Origin: Sphaerotilus microaerophilus
GTDB taxonomy: Bacteria; Pseudomonadota; Gammaproteobacteria; Burkholderiales; Burkholderiaceae_C
DNA: 64,000 nucleotides
Direction: 5' to 3'
Assembly: GCF_023734135.1 (NCBI RefSeq)
Contig: NZ_AP025730.1
Span: 4,278,001-4,342,000 of the forward strand
The stretch's first letter is position 1, and the number at the start of each line of letters is the position of its first letter. Position numbers and translations under genes: made by a program. Positions 1 to 8,807 of the stretch are shown here, piece by piece. Below the pieces are notes generated by a model. It saw nothing but the letters and a program-made list of their open reading frames with translations. It did no database searches and was not told the origin of the DNA.

Positions 1-715
1 CGGCCAGCACCTCCGGTACCGGCTGGGGCAGCGTGGCCGGCAGGCGCACCGGCTCGCGTACCAGACGACCCAGCACGGACGGCAAATCGGCCTCTCCCAG
101 CGGTGGTGTGCCGCTGAGCAACTGATGCATCAGCAGGCCGACGCCAAGCACGTCCCGTTCGCTGGCAACCCCGCCTTCAGTCAGCGGTGGCGGCGCCACC
201 ACTGCCAGGCCCCAGGGGATCACGCGGCCGGCGCGATCGATCAGCAGGCTGTGCAGGCCGACATCGCCGTGCGTGAGGCCCGCGTCGTGCGCCGCAGCCA
301 GTCCGTCCAGGACATCACTGCACCAACTGGCGATATCCAGCGCCGTGTTGACCTCGGCACGCCCGTTCAACCACTCTCCCAATGTCTGGGCGCCCTGGCG
401 AGGCTGACAGGCCACATAGAGCCAGCCGGCGTACTGCCCGATCTCGGAAGGTGCCTGCAGCCGCGGATGGTCGATGCGCGCGGCACGTCGCGCCGCATCG
501 AGCGCCCGCTTGAGGCCCTCGGCGCCCGCAGAACTGGCTCGCCGCGGCAGCATCAGCAGCACATCCTGCATGCTGCGCGAATCCTCGGCCAGCCAGGCCA
601 TCGTGAGGGAACTGCGTCCGAGCAACCGCTTCAGCCCGAAGGGACCGAAGCGGCGCTGCGTGATCTGCGCGGGGAAACCGGGCTGGCTGGCCGATGAGGG
701 CTGCAAAGCGTTCAT
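1..715 (-). CDS. Protein kinase-fold protein, probable pseudokinase (partial, C-terminus outside window)
   Basis: The frame is open from an ATG at 713-715 to the window edge, giving 238 residues that start MNALQPSSAS. The pattern is that of a Hanks-type Ser/Thr kinase domain without a signal peptide. The catalytic-loop equivalent reads THGDVGLHSLLID near residues 138-150, so HRD is HGD. Where DFG is expected there is PWG, and the usual VAIK lysine position reads VLLM near residue 53. It is therefore probably a catalytically dead or highly divergent kinase used for binding. Kinase family assignment is inferred from this catalytic-loop pattern and the helical E/F-lobe layout (DVLGVGLLMHQLLSG). 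It is divergent from trxA with about 260 bp between the starts. The missing C-terminus may carry further domains. Confidence 0.65.
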   Translation of the reverse strand, partial: MNALQPSSASQPGFPAQITQRRFGPFGLKRLLGRSSLTMAWLAEDSRSMQDVLLMLPRRASSAGAEGLKRALDAARRAARIDHPRLQAPSEIGQYAGWLYVACQPRQGAQTLGEWLNGRAEVNTALDIASWCSDVLDGLAAAHDAGLTHGDVGLHSLLIDRAGRVIPWGLAVVAPPPLTEGGVASERDVLGVGLLMHQLLSGTPPLGEADLPSVLGRLVREPVRLPATLPQPVPEVLA

Positions 716-973
716 GCAGGGCGGTCGACGGAGAAGGCCCTTCTGCGCACACGCAGGGCCGATCGTGCGCATTGGAACCGCGCCCCCGCAAGCAGGATCT
801 GCCGAACAGCAGCGCGATCCCGCCCGATTCCGCGGGAACAACGTCGAGTCGTCAACGACGGACCCGGCAGCACCCGGTAACGCCCGTCCATCGGTGCTCC
901 AGGCGGCTTCGTGCCAGAATCACGGCCATTGGCCGATGCTTCGGTCTGCCTTCAGCCACCCACGGAAGCTTTC

Positions 974-1303
974 ATGAGCAGCGATCTCATCAAACACGTT
1001 TCGGATGCTTCGTTCGAATTGGACGTGATCAAGTCGGACAAGCCGGTTCTGGTCGATTACTGGGCCGAGTGGTGCGGCCCCTGCAAGATGATTGCGCCCC
1101 TCCTGGACGATGTAGCCAGCCAGTTCAGCGATCAGTTGCAGGTGGCAAAGATGAACGTGGACGAGAATCGTGCTGTGCCGGCCCAGTTCGGCATCCGCGG
1201 CATCCCGACGTTGATGATCTTCAAGAACGGCCAGCTGGCTGCCACGCGCGTCGGTGCACTGAGCAAGGTGCAGTTGACTGAATTCGTCTCCCAGAATCTA
1301 TAA
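974..1303 (+). CDS. trxA: Thioredoxin
   Basis: 109-residue cytoplasmic thioredoxin that reduces protein disulfides using electrons from thioredoxin reductase. The active site WCGPC lies at about residues 33-37 within YWAEWCGPCKM, and the cis-proline loop reads GIRGIPTLMIF. The start at 974 (MSSDLIKHV) gives normal thioredoxin length and has GGAAG five bases upstream; an in-frame ATG at 911 would add 21 unrelated residues. rho follows on the same strand, an order common in Proteobacteria. The stop codon lies inside a likely promoter for rho. Confidence 0.97.
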   Translation: MSSDLIKHVSDASFELDVIKSDKPVLVDYWAEWCGPCKMIAPLLDDVASQFSDQLQVAKMNVDENRAVPAQFGIRGIPTLMIFKNGQLAATRVGALSKVQLTEFVSQNL

Positions 1304-1304
1304 T
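1274..1304 (+). promoter_or_regulatory. Sigma-70-like promoter for rho inside the trxA 3' end
   Basis: TTGACT at 1274-1279 and TATAAT at 1299-1304 are separated by 19 bp. The -10 box contains the trxA stop codon TAA (1301-1303). The spacer is two bases longer than optimal. It would give a rho transcript with a leader of roughly 250 nt. Confidence 0.5.
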
Positions 1305-1312
1305 TGGTGCTC

Positions 1313-1339
1313 GCGAAGCCAGAATCTGTCTGGTTTCGC
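1313..1339 (+). other. 11-bp hairpin in the trxA-rho intergenic leader
   Basis: GCGAAGCCAGA and TCTGGTTTCGC pair around a 5-nt loop with a single G-U pair. No T-run follows, so it is not a classical terminator. It could stabilise the trxA mRNA 3' end or act in the rho leader, since rho is autoregulated in E. coli by premature termination. That role is inference. Confidence 0.45.
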
Positions 1340-1560
1340 CTCCAGCCACTGTGCGCAGGAGCGTGAAACGGGTCGCAAGCATTGCAGCGCCCTCACCTCT
1401 CACGATCGCGCACAGCGTCGGCTCACCTTCCCCACCTTGCATTGCCACCCCGAGCTGATCGGCCTCCGCTCAGGTGCATCGCTCGGGTCCCCAGGTGACC
1501 GACCTTCCGGCATGCGTTGAGGGCCAGACGCAGCCTCGAATTCCAGGGTTCGCCCTTCCC

Positions 1561-2823
1561 ATGCATCTTTCCGAACTGAAGGCACAGCACATCTCGGCAC
1601 TCGTCAAGATGGCTGAAACGCTCGAGATCGAGAACGCCAGCCGCATGCGCAAGCAGGAGCTGATGTTCGCCATCATGAAGAAGCGCGCCCGGCAGGGTGA
1701 GCAGATCTTCGGCGACGGCGTGCTTGAGGTGTTGCCGGACGGCTTCGGCTTCCTGCGCGCACTGGACGCCAGCTTCCTGGCGAGCACGGACGACATCTAC
1801 CTCTCGCCCAGCCAGATCAGGCGCTTCAACCTCCACACTGGCGACATGGTCGAGGGTGAGGTGCGCGTGCCCAAGGATGGCGAGCGCTACTTTGCCCTCG
1901 TCAAGGTGGACCGCGTCAACGACATGACGCCGGAGGAGAGCAAGAACAAGATCATGTTCGAGAACTTGACGCCGCTGTTCCCCAAGGAACAGTTCAAGCT
2001 CGAACGTGAGATCCGCAATGAAGAGAACATCACCAGCCGCATCATCGACCTGATCGCACCGATCGGCAAAGGCCAGCGCGCCCTGTTGGTCGCGCCGCCC
2101 AAGAGCGGCAAGACGGTGATGATGCAACATCTGGCGCACGCCATCGTGGCCAACCACCCGGACGTGCACCTGATCGTGCTGCTGGTGGACGAGCGCCCCG
2201 AGGAAGTGACCGAAATGGTCCGCACGGTGCGTGGCGAGGTCATCTCTTCGACCTTTGACGAGCCGGCCGCTCGCCACGTCCAGGTCGCCGAGATGGTGAT
2301 CGAGCGCGCCAAGCGCCTGGTCGAACTGAAGAAGGATGTGGTGATCCTGCTGGACTCGATCACCCGCTTGGCACGTGCCTACAACAACGTGCTGCCGTCC
2401 TCCGGCAAGGTGCTCACCGGCGGTGTGGACGCCAACGCGCTACAGCGCCCCAAGCGCTTCTTCGGCGCGGCGCGCAACATCGAGGAAGGCGGCTCGCTGA
2501 CCATCATCGGCACGGCGCTGATCGACACCGGCTCGAAGATGGACGAGGTCATTTACGAGGAGTTCAAGGGCACCGGCAACTGCGAAATCCACCTGGATCG
2601 TCGCATGGCCGAGAAGCGCGTCTACCCGTCGATCCTGCTGAACAAGTCGGGGACCCGCCGCGAGGAGCTGCTGCTCAAGCCGGAGATCCTGCAGAAGACC
2701 TGGATCCTGCGCAAGCTGCTCTACCCGATGGACGAGATCGAGGCGATGGAGTTCATCCTCGACAAGATGAAGGCCACCAAGGGCAACATCGAGTTCTTCG
2801 ACTTGATGCGGCGTGGCGGCTGA
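1561..2823 (+). CDS. rho: Transcription termination factor Rho
   Basis: 420-residue hexameric RNA helicase/ATPase that ends transcription at Rho-dependent sites. It starts [10 protein letters not shown], as E. coli Rho does (MNLTELK). The order is: N-terminal helix bundle; OSB-fold RNA-binding domain with DGFGFLR and [14 protein letters not shown]; Walker [10 protein letters not shown] near residues 178-186; Walker [18 protein letters not shown]-loop and R-loop [14 protein letters not shown]; and [13 protein letters not shown] arginine region. A longer frame begins at 1474, but 1561 matches family length. It has its own promoter in trxA and a long leader. Confidence 0.98.
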   Translation: MHLSELKAQHISALVKMAETLEIENASRMRKQELMFAIMKKRARQGEQIFGDGVLEVLPDGFGFLRALDASFLASTDDIYLSPSQIRRFNLHTGDMVEGEVRVPKDGERYFALVKVDRVNDMTPEESKNKIMFENLTPLFPKEQFKLEREIRNEENITSRIIDLIAPIGKGQRALLVAPPKSGKTVMMQHLAHAIVANHPDVHLIVLLVDERPEEVTEMVRTVRGEVISSTFDEPAARHVQVAEMVIERAKRLVELKKDVVILLDSITRLARAYNNVLPSSGKVLTGGVDANALQRPKRFFGAARNIEEGGSLTIIGTALIDTGSKMDEVIYEEFKGTGNCEIHLDRRMAEKRVYPSILLNKSGTRREELLLKPEILQKTWILRKLLYPMDEIEAMEFILDKMKATKGNIEFFDLMRRGG

Positions 2824-2942
2824 AGCCAGACAGTGGCGGCTCGCAGAGCCGTCGCTGCTGGCGAAGCGGGCGCGTTGCGCGCGTCCGTGGGTGGAGTCGG
2901 TACCTGCTACCTGGAATCGGTGGCGGGCATCTGACTCCAAGC

Positions 2943-2948
2943 TATAAT
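2943..2948 (+). promoter_or_regulatory. Candidate -10 box for rpmE2
   Basis: A perfect TATAAT lies 72 bp before the rpmE2 start, in the 197-bp gap after rho. No convincing -35 hexamer sits 16-18 bp upstream, so this is a weak promoter call. Confidence 0.35.
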
Positions 2949-3020
2949 GTACGTTTTGCCGCTGTCGGCAAGTGCGCCCGCATCCCGCGGACGTGGCTCC
3001 CGGCACACAGCGAGGTATCC

Positions 3021-3278
3021 ATGAAAGAAGGCATCCACCCGAACTACCGCGAAGTCTGCTTCGTGGATCTGTCCAACGGCTTCAAGTTCGTGACGCGCTC
3101 CTGCGCACCCACGCGCGAAAGCACCAAGATGGACGACGGCCGCGAACTGCCGCTGTACAAGCTGGAAACCACCAGCGAGACGCACCCGTTCTACACCGGT
3201 ACGCAAAAGAGCGTGGACAGCCTGGGCGGCCGCGTCGAGAAGTTCCGCAACAAGTTCAAGGTCGGCATCAAGAAGTGA
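3021..3278 (+). CDS. rpmE2: 50S ribosomal protein L31 type B (cysteine-free)
   Basis: 85-residue L31 paralogue of the large ribosomal subunit. The start [12 protein letters not shown] and the motif SETHPFYTG are typical of the C-minus (RpmE2/YkgM) form. The zinc-binding CxxC pairs of RpmE are absent; the only two cysteines are far apart. This form does not need zinc and in many bacteria replaces the zinc form when zinc is scarce. It follows rho, the usual place in Burkholderiales, and ends before a strong terminator. Confidence 0.95.
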   Translation: MKEGIHPNYREVCFVDLSNGFKFVTRSCAPTRESTKMDDGRELPLYKLETTSETHPFYTGTQKSVDSLGGRVEKFRNKFKVGIKK

Positions 3279-3311
3279 GGCCGGTGACCTGCGGGTCCCT
3301 GAACGACAAGG

Positions 3312-3336
3312 AAGGCAGCCGGGGCTGCCTTTTTTT
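3312..3336 (+). terminator. Rho-independent terminator after rpmE2
   Basis: The perfect 9-bp stem AAGGCAGCC/GGCTGCCTT with a GG loop is followed by a run of T to 3336, 33 bp after the rpmE2 stop. Confidence 0.85.
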
Positions 3337-3433
3337 CTGCCCCTGGCCTGAAAACCTGCCTGCGATTCCAGGCTGGTACCGCTGCACGACAATGTGCCAT
3401 CGGCCGCACAGCGCCTGATCCTTCCTGGACCTC

Positions 3434-5095
3434 GTGAACCTTCCGAATCCGGCCCTCGTCTCGCAACAGGCGGTGAAGCAGCTGCCGCGCCTGGCGCTGC
3501 TGCTGCTGTGCGCCGCCTATGTACTCCCGGGTGTCTTCGGGCGTGACCCCTGGAAGAACGCGGACCTGTCGGCGGTGGGCTACATGCTGTCGCTCGCACG
3601 CGGCCATGCCGATTGGCTGGCGCCGAGCCTCGGTGGCCTGCCAGCCGAGGGGGGATTGCTGCCCTACTGGATCGGCACGGCCAGCATCCTGCTGTTCGAC
3701 GGCTGGATCGAGCCCGTGCTGGCCGCGCGCCTGCCCTTTGCCCTGCTGCTCACCGCGGCGCTGGCCCTGACCTGGTACGCCAGTTTCCACCTCGCCCGCA
3801 CCGACAAGGCCCAGCCCCTGGCCTTCGCCTTTGGTGGTGAAGCCCAACCGGTCGACTACGCCCGCGCGATCGCCGATGCCAGCGTGCTGGCCCTGATCGG
3901 CAGCCTGGGCCTGTTGCAGCTCGGCCACGAAACCACCCCGGAACTCGTGCAACTGGCGGCCACCACGCTGGTGCTCTACGGCCTTGCCGCCAGCCCCTTC
4001 CGCCGCTGGCGCAGCCGTGTGGCCGTGCTCACCGCCCTGCCGGTACTGGCGATCAGTGCCGCCCCGACCACGGCCGTTCTGTTTGGTGCCGTGGCGACCC
4101 TGGTGTGCCTACGTTCCACCTACGAGAACGCGCGCCGCTTCGCCCCCTGGGTGGCGGCGGCCGCTCTGCTGGCGGCCTTGACAGCCTGTGCCGTGAACGC
4201 CTGGACCTGGCGCATCAGCGGCGAGGTACCCACGCTGGCCCTGCCACGCTTGCTGGCCTGGTTCACCTGGCCGGTGTGGCCGCTCGCGGCCTGGACGCTG
4301 TGGCAATGGCGGCGCCAGCTGGGCCATCGCCACCTCTCGGTTCCGCTGTGTCTGGCGGGGGTCGCAGCGGGCTGCAGCATGGCCATGGGTGGCAATGACC
4401 GCGCCCTGATGCTGGCATTGCCCAGCCTGGCGGTGCTGGGTGCCTTTGCGCTGCCGACGCTCAAGCGCAGTGTCAGTGCGGCGATCGACTGGTTCTCGGT
4501 CTTCTTCTTCACCGCGGCCGGCCTGACGTTCTGGGTGATGTACATCGCCGTCCACACGGGCCACCCCGCCAAGCCGGCGGCCAACGTCGCCAAGCTGCTG
4601 CCGGGCTTCGAGCCTCGATTCAGCCTGCCGGCGCTGCTGCTGGCCCTGGCGGGCACGCTGGCCTGGGCCTGGCTGGTGCGCTGGCGCACGGGGCATCACC
4701 GCCAGGCCCTGTGGAAAAGCCTCATCCTGCCGGCAGGGGGCGTGGCCTGGGGCTGGCTGCTGACGATGACACTCTGGCTGCCCATGCTCGACTACGCCCG
4801 CAGCTACCGCCCGACCGTGCAGCAGCTCGCGCGCGTCCTGCCGGCCGACGCCTGTGTCGTCACGGTCAACCTCAGCCGCCCGCAGCTCGCCGCGCTCACG
4901 GTGCACAGCCGCTGGCGCACCACCTCGGACCGCGACGACCGGCGCTGCGCGTGGATGCTGGTGCACCAACCGGGTCCTCAGGGGCAACCAAGCGGTGCCG
5001 ACCGGCCGTCGCCGGACGGGCAGTGGCAGTTCGTGCGGCGCATCCACCGCCCCACCGACCGGCAGGAAGGCCTGTTCATCTACCGCCGCCGCTGA
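3434..5095 (+). CDS. Polytopic inner-membrane glycosyltransferase, ArnT/PMT-like (GT39/GT83-type)
   Basis: 553-residue membrane protein beginning with GTG (MNLPNPALV). The first transmembrane segment is followed by GRDPWKNADLSAVGYM, which resembles the GRDPW/DE-containing first periplasmic loop of ArnT and protein-mannosyltransferase-like lipid-linked sugar transferases. About ten to eleven hydrophobic segments follow, for example LPRLALLLLCAAYVLPGVFG and PALLLALAGTLAWAWLV. The C-terminus is soluble and ends in YRRR. It probably moves a sugar from a polyprenyl-phosphate donor to an acceptor on the periplasmic side; donor and acceptor are unknown. It stands alone between the rpmE2 terminator and convergent phoR. 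Class assignment is moderately sure, substrate is not. Confidence 0.65.
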   Translation: MNLPNPALVSQQAVKQLPRLALLLLCAAYVLPGVFGRDPWKNADLSAVGYMLSLARGHADWLAPSLGGLPAEGGLLPYWIGTASILLFDGWIEPVLAARLPFALLLTAALALTWYASFHLARTDKAQPLAFAFGGEAQPVDYARAIADASVLALIGSLGLLQLGHETTPELVQLAATTLVLYGLAASPFRRWRSRVAVLTALPVLAISAAPTTAVLFGAVATLVCLRSTYENARRFAPWVAAAALLAALTACAVNAWTWRISGEVPTLALPRLLAWFTWPVWPLAAWTLWQWRRQLGHRHLSVPLCLAGVAAGCSMAMGGNDRALMLALPSLAVLGAFALPTLKRSVSAAIDWFSVFFFTAAGLTFWVMYIAVHTGHPAKPAANVAKLLPGFEPRFSLPALLLALAGTLAWAWLVRWRTGHHRQALWKSLILPAGGVAWGWLLTMTLWLPMLDYARSYRPTVQQLARVLPADACVVTVNLSRPQLAALTVHSRWRTTSDRDDRRCAWMLVHQPGPQGQPSGADRPSPDGQWQFVRRIHRPTDRQEGLFIYRRR

Positions 5096-5142
5096 GGAGC
5101 ACCGCCGCTCATCGCACCGGCATCGTGCCGGTATCGAGCGGA

Positions 5143-6468
5143 TCAGGCGCTGCGACGCAGCCTCACCGCCGGAAAGACGATGCGAAACGACGAGCCCTTG
5201 CCCGGCTCGCTGTCGACCTCCAGCTGGGCACCGTGCCGCTGCACGACGTGCTTGACGATCGACAGGCCCAGGCCCGTGCCCCCCGTCTCGCGCGAACGGC
5301 TGCCATCGACACGGTAGAAGCGTTCGGTCAGGCGCGGCAGGTGCTGGCGCTCGATGCCCACGCCGGTGTCGCGCACCTCGTACACCCCTTCGCCACTGTC
5401 GCGCGTACACCAGGTGATGTCGATCGAGCCGCCCTCGGGCGTGTAGCGCACCGCGTTGGTCGCGAGGTTCGTCATGGCCGACAGCAGCTCGCTCTGTGCA
5501 CCCCCGATCTGGACCCCCGCCACCTCTTCGTCGGCCGGGAAACCCAGGCGATGCCGCCCCTGCGACAGTCCGTGTGCTTCACCGGCCACCTGCGCCAGCA
5601 GGTCGGCCAGTTCGACCCAGTGGTCCGCCATCGGCCGCGGGCTGCCTTCGAGCTGCGCGAGCGTGAGCAGGTCCGACACCAGCGTCTGCATGCGACGCGT
5701 CTGCTGCGTCATCAGCCCAAGCACACGCTGGCGTTCCGCATCGGTCAGCGGCAGACTGGCCATGGTCTCGACGAAGCCCGCCAGCACGGTCAGCGGCGTG
5801 CGGATCTCGTGGGACACATTGGCCACGAAATCACGCCGCATGCCCTCTGCACGGTGGCGCTCGGTCACGTCCTGCGACAGCACCAGCTTCAGGCCCTGGC
5901 CGTAGCTGCGTACCAGGATCGACAGCATCAGCCCCAGCGGTTGGAACAGCAGCGTCACCGGCTCGGCCTGCGGAGGCGCCTGAAGCAGTTCGACAAAGGC
6001 CGGCATGCGCACCAGGTTGGTCACGCGCTGGCCGCGGTCACGCTCCGGGTCGAGCCCGAAGTGATCGGCCGCGACCGAATTGCACCAGGTGATGTGGCCC
6101 TTGGCGTCCAGCATCAGCACGCCGTTGGGCGAGGCCTCGATGGCGGAGAGAAACTCCGCCAGGCGCTGCTGCTCGCCCGTCAGCGCCTTGTCACGCAGCA
6201 CCAGGGCCCGCTCGATGCGGTAGGCCAGTTCCCCCCAGGCCGAGCGGTAGCGTGGCGCGCCGGTGGAGTGGCCGCTGCGCAGCCACTCCAGCACGCGGTG
6301 CCCGCGCAGCCCATCACGCACCCCGGCCAGCACCACGCCGATGCCTGCTCCGATCCACGCCCCCCAGTTCAGGGGCCCCCACCACCACAGCCCCAGCAGA
6401 TGACCGAGCACGGCGCACAGCGACGTGATCAGCAGGCTGAACGCCGTGCGACCGACAATGAAGTACAT
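5143..6468 (-). CDS. phoR: Phosphate regulon sensor histidine kinase PhoR
   Basis: 441-residue membrane histidine kinase. Two N-terminal hydrophobic segments (residues ~5-50) are followed by a PAS domain (about 105-210, ASPNGVLMLDAKGHITWCN). The HisKA box is FVANVSHEIRTPLTVLAGF, with the phosphoacceptor His near 226. The N box is NLATNAVRYTPEGG, then DTGVGIE and GGTGLGLSIVKHVVQRHG. When phosphate is scarce it phosphorylates PhoB, and with PstSCAB-PhoU it turns the signal off when phosphate is plentiful. It is the last gene of pstSCAB-phoU-phoB-phoR, 81 bp after phoB. Confidence 0.96.
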   Translation of the reverse strand: MYFIVGRTAFSLLITSLCAVLGHLLGLWWWGPLNWGAWIGAGIGVVLAGVRDGLRGHRVLEWLRSGHSTGAPRYRSAWGELAYRIERALVLRDKALTGEQQRLAEFLSAIEASPNGVLMLDAKGHITWCNSVAADHFGLDPERDRGQRVTNLVRMPAFVELLQAPPQAEPVTLLFQPLGLMLSILVRSYGQGLKLVLSQDVTERHRAEGMRRDFVANVSHEIRTPLTVLAGFVETMASLPLTDAERQRVLGLMTQQTRRMQTLVSDLLTLAQLEGSPRPMADHWVELADLLAQVAGEAHGLSQGRHRLGFPADEEVAGVQIGGAQSELLSAMTNLATNAVRYTPEGGSIDITWCTRDSGEGVYEVRDTGVGIERQHLPRLTERFYRVDGSRSRETGGTGLGLSIVKHVVQRHGAQLEVDSEPGKGSSFRIVFPAVRLRRSA

Positions 6469-6549
6469 CCGTCCGCTTTCAGCAGGACCACGCCAGAGGC
6501 CATCGTTGGCCCACGCGGCCGGCCCCGGGTATCAACCGCAACCGCAGGC

Positions 6550-7248
6550 TCAGTGCGACACGGCGCCCGACTGGGCGAGCCGGTAACCAGCGCCGCGTAC
6601 CGTTTCGATCATCGTGGCGCACTGCACCGGCGCCAGCGCCTCGCGCAGGCGCTTGACGTGCACATCCACCGTGCGCTCCTCGATGAAGACATGGTCGCCC
6701 CAGACGCGGTCGAGCAACTGGGCACGGCTGTGCACCCGCTCGGGGTGCGTCATGAAGAAATGCAGTAGGCGGAACTCGGTCGGCCCCACACGCACCTCGG
6801 CGGCACCCCGGGTGACGCGGTGCGTGCCGGGGTCCAGCCGCAGCCCGGCCACCTCCACGGCGCTGTCGAGGGCCTGCGGTGCGCGCCGCCGCAGCACCGA
6901 ACGGATGCGCGCGAGCAGCTCGCCCACGCCGAAGGGCTTGGTGAGGTAGTCGTCTGCACCGGCATCCAGCCCGTTGACCTTGTCGGCCTCATCGGCACGC
7001 GCCGTCAGCAGGATGATGGGCAGATCGCGCGTGCGCGCGGCCGACCGCCATTGGCGCGCCAGTGCCACGCCGGACTGCCCCGGCAGCATCCAGTCGAGCA
7101 GCACCAGGTCCGGCAGCACACCGTCGATCGCCACCTGGGCCTGCTCTGCTGTGGCGGCCAGCACCACCTCGAAGCCGGCGTGGCGCAAATTGATCGAAAT
7201 CAGCTCGGCAATCGCCGACTCATCCTCGACCACCAGGATCGAACTCAT
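6550..7248 (-). CDS. phoB: Phosphate regulon response regulator PhoB
   Basis: 232-residue OmpR/PhoB-class regulator. The receiver domain has the acidic pocket VVEDES and the phosphoacceptor Asp near residue 53 in LVLLDWMLPG, then TARADE and KPFGVGELLAR. The C-terminal winged helix (from about 130) contains RLLHFFMTHPERVHSRAQLL and the recognition-helix/wing part ERTVDVHVKRLREAL. PhoB~P binds Pho boxes such as the one upstream of pstS in this window. It is 18 bp downstream of phoU. Confidence 0.97.
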   Translation of the reverse strand: MSSILVVEDESAIAELISINLRHAGFEVVLAATAEQAQVAIDGVLPDLVLLDWMLPGQSGVALARQWRSAARTRDLPIILLTARADEADKVNGLDAGADDYLTKPFGVGELLARIRSVLRRRAPQALDSAVEVAGLRLDPGTHRVTRGAAEVRVGPTEFRLLHFFMTHPERVHSRAQLLDRVWGDHVFIEERTVDVHVKRLREALAPVQCATMIETVRGAGYRLAQSGAVSH

Positions 7249-7266
7249 CTGTTGCTCCCCATCGCT

Positions 7267-7974
7267 TCACTTCACAGCCGACTCGACCACGTCGAGCGGG
7301 TTGTGGCGCACGTCCGTGCCCTTGACGATGTAAATGATCTGCTCGGCCAGGTTCTTGGCGTGGTCACCCACACGCTCGATGGCCTTGGCGACGAACACCA
7401 GGTCGATCGACGCGGAGATGGTGCGCGGGTCTTCCATCATGTAGGTGATCAGCTTGCGCATCAGGCCATCGAACTCGGCGTCGATCGCGTTGTCCTCCTT
7501 GATCACCTGCAGCGCCTGGTTCACATCCAGGCGGGCAAAGGCATCCAGGGCCCGGCGCAGCGAGGCCGTGGCCAGGCTGGCCTCGAAGGACAGGTCCGAC
7601 ACCGGCAGGCGCAGCCGGCTTGACACGCCCGAGCCGACCAGATGCACCACGGTACGCGCGATGCGCGCCGCCTCGTCGCCCACACGCTCCAGGTTGCCGA
7701 TGGTCTTGGAAATGGCGATCAGCAGGCGCAGGTCCCGCGCCGTGGGTTGGCGCCGCGCGATGATGCCCGACAGGTCGCGATCGATCTCGACTTCCAGTTG
7801 GTTGACGCGCTCCTCGGTGCGCATCACCTGTTCGGCGGTCTCCGAGCTGAAGTTGGTCAGGGCGTAGACGGCCTGGGCCACCTGCGCCTCGACCATGCCG
7901 CCCATCTCGAGCACACGGGAGGAAACGCCGCTGAGCTCGGCGTCGAACTGGGAAGAGAGGTGCTTTTCGGTCAT
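7267..7974 (-). CDS. phoU: Phosphate signalling protein PhoU
   Basis: 235-residue all-helical cytoplasmic protein with two PhoU repeats. Family motifs are seen in both halves: DLRLLIAISKTIGNLERVGDEA in the first and SIDLVFVAKAIERVGDHAKN in the second, each supplying the E-x-x-R/D metal-binding pattern (ERVGDEA, ERVGDHA). It links PstB transport state to PhoR, keeping PhoR in its phosphatase form when phosphate is abundant. It sits between pstB and phoB, the classic order. Confidence 0.97.
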   Translation of the reverse strand: MTEKHLSSQFDAELSGVSSRVLEMGGMVEAQVAQAVYALTNFSSETAEQVMRTEERVNQLEVEIDRDLSGIIARRQPTARDLRLLIAISKTIGNLERVGDEAARIARTVVHLVGSGVSSRLRLPVSDLSFEASLATASLRRALDAFARLDVNQALQVIKEDNAIDAEFDGLMRKLITYMMEDPRTISASIDLVFVAKAIERVGDHAKNLAEQIIYIVKGTDVRHNPLDVVESAVK

Positions 7975-8005
7975 GGCTGTGCTCCGGTTCTTGCAGCGTC
8001 CACAC

Positions 8006-8791
8006 TCATCCGAATCGGCCGGTGATGTAGTCTTCTGTCTCGCGCTTCTTCGGCTTCATGAACAGCTCGCGCGTCGGCCCGAACTCGATCAGATCGCCCA
8101 GGTACATGTAGGCGGTGTAGTCCGAGCAGCGCGCCGCCTGCTGCATGTTGTGGGTGACGATGAGCACGGTGTAGTCCGACTTCAGCTCGTCGATCAACTC
8201 CTCGATCTTGCCGGTGGAGATCGGGTCCAGCGCCGAGCAGGGTTCGTCGAGCAGCAGCACCTCGGGCTTGATCGCGATGCCACGCGCGATGCACAGGCGC
8301 TGCTGCTGGCCACCGGACAGGCCCGAGCCGCTCTGGCCCAGCTTGTCCTTGACCTCGTTCCACAGCGCGGCCTTCTTCAGCGCCCACTCCACGCGCTCGT
8401 CCATCTCGACGCGCGAGAGGTTCTCGAACAGCCGCACGCCGAAGGCGATGTTGTCGTAGATCGACATCGGGAAGGGCGTGGGCTTCTGGAACACCATGCC
8501 GACCTTGGCGCGGATCAGCGACACGTCGTGCTTGCTGTCGAGCACGTTATCGCCATCGACCAGGATCTGCCCTTCGGCCCGCTGCTCGGGATAGAGCTCG
8601 AACATGCGGTTGAAGGTGCGCAGCAACGTGGACTTGCCACAACCGGAGGGACCGATGAAGGCGGTGACCTTCTTGTCGGGAATCTCCATGTTGATGTGCT
8701 TGAGGGCGTGGAAGCGACCGTAGTAGAAGTTCAGGTCACGCACCGAGATCTTGGCCGTGTCGGTCATCGGCCATTCGACTTTGGCATCCAT
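8006..8791 (-). CDS. pstB: Phosphate ABC transporter ATP-binding protein PstB
   Basis: 261-residue ATPase of the high-affinity phosphate importer. Walker A is GPSGCGKST, the signature is [18 protein letters not shown], and Walker B is [14 protein letters not shown], followed by the H-loop VTHNMQQ. The C-terminus EDYITGRFG is typical of PstB. The start [11 protein letters not shown] may be followed by a second in-frame ATG eight codons later. The gene is 16 bp after pstA and 31 bp before phoU. Confidence 0.97.
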   Translation of the reverse strand: MDAKVEWPMTDTAKISVRDLNFYYGRFHALKHINMEIPDKKVTAFIGPSGCGKSTLLRTFNRMFELYPEQRAEGQILVDGDNVLDSKHDVSLIRAKVGMVFQKPTPFPMSIYDNIAFGVRLFENLSRVEMDERVEWALKKAALWNEVKDKLGQSGSGLSGGQQQRLCIARGIAIKPEVLLLDEPCSALDPISTGKIEELIDELKSDYTVLIVTHNMQQAARCSDYTAYMYLGDLIEFGPTRELFMKPKKRETEDYITGRFG

Positions 8792-8807
8792 GGGCAGGCC
8801 TTCAGAT

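Noticed and set aside
4711..6768. 685-codon plus-strand frame spanning the phoR region
   Set aside because: Overlaps the 3' end of the glycosyltransferase gene and the antisense of phoR; composition is Arg/His/Gln-rich without motifs.
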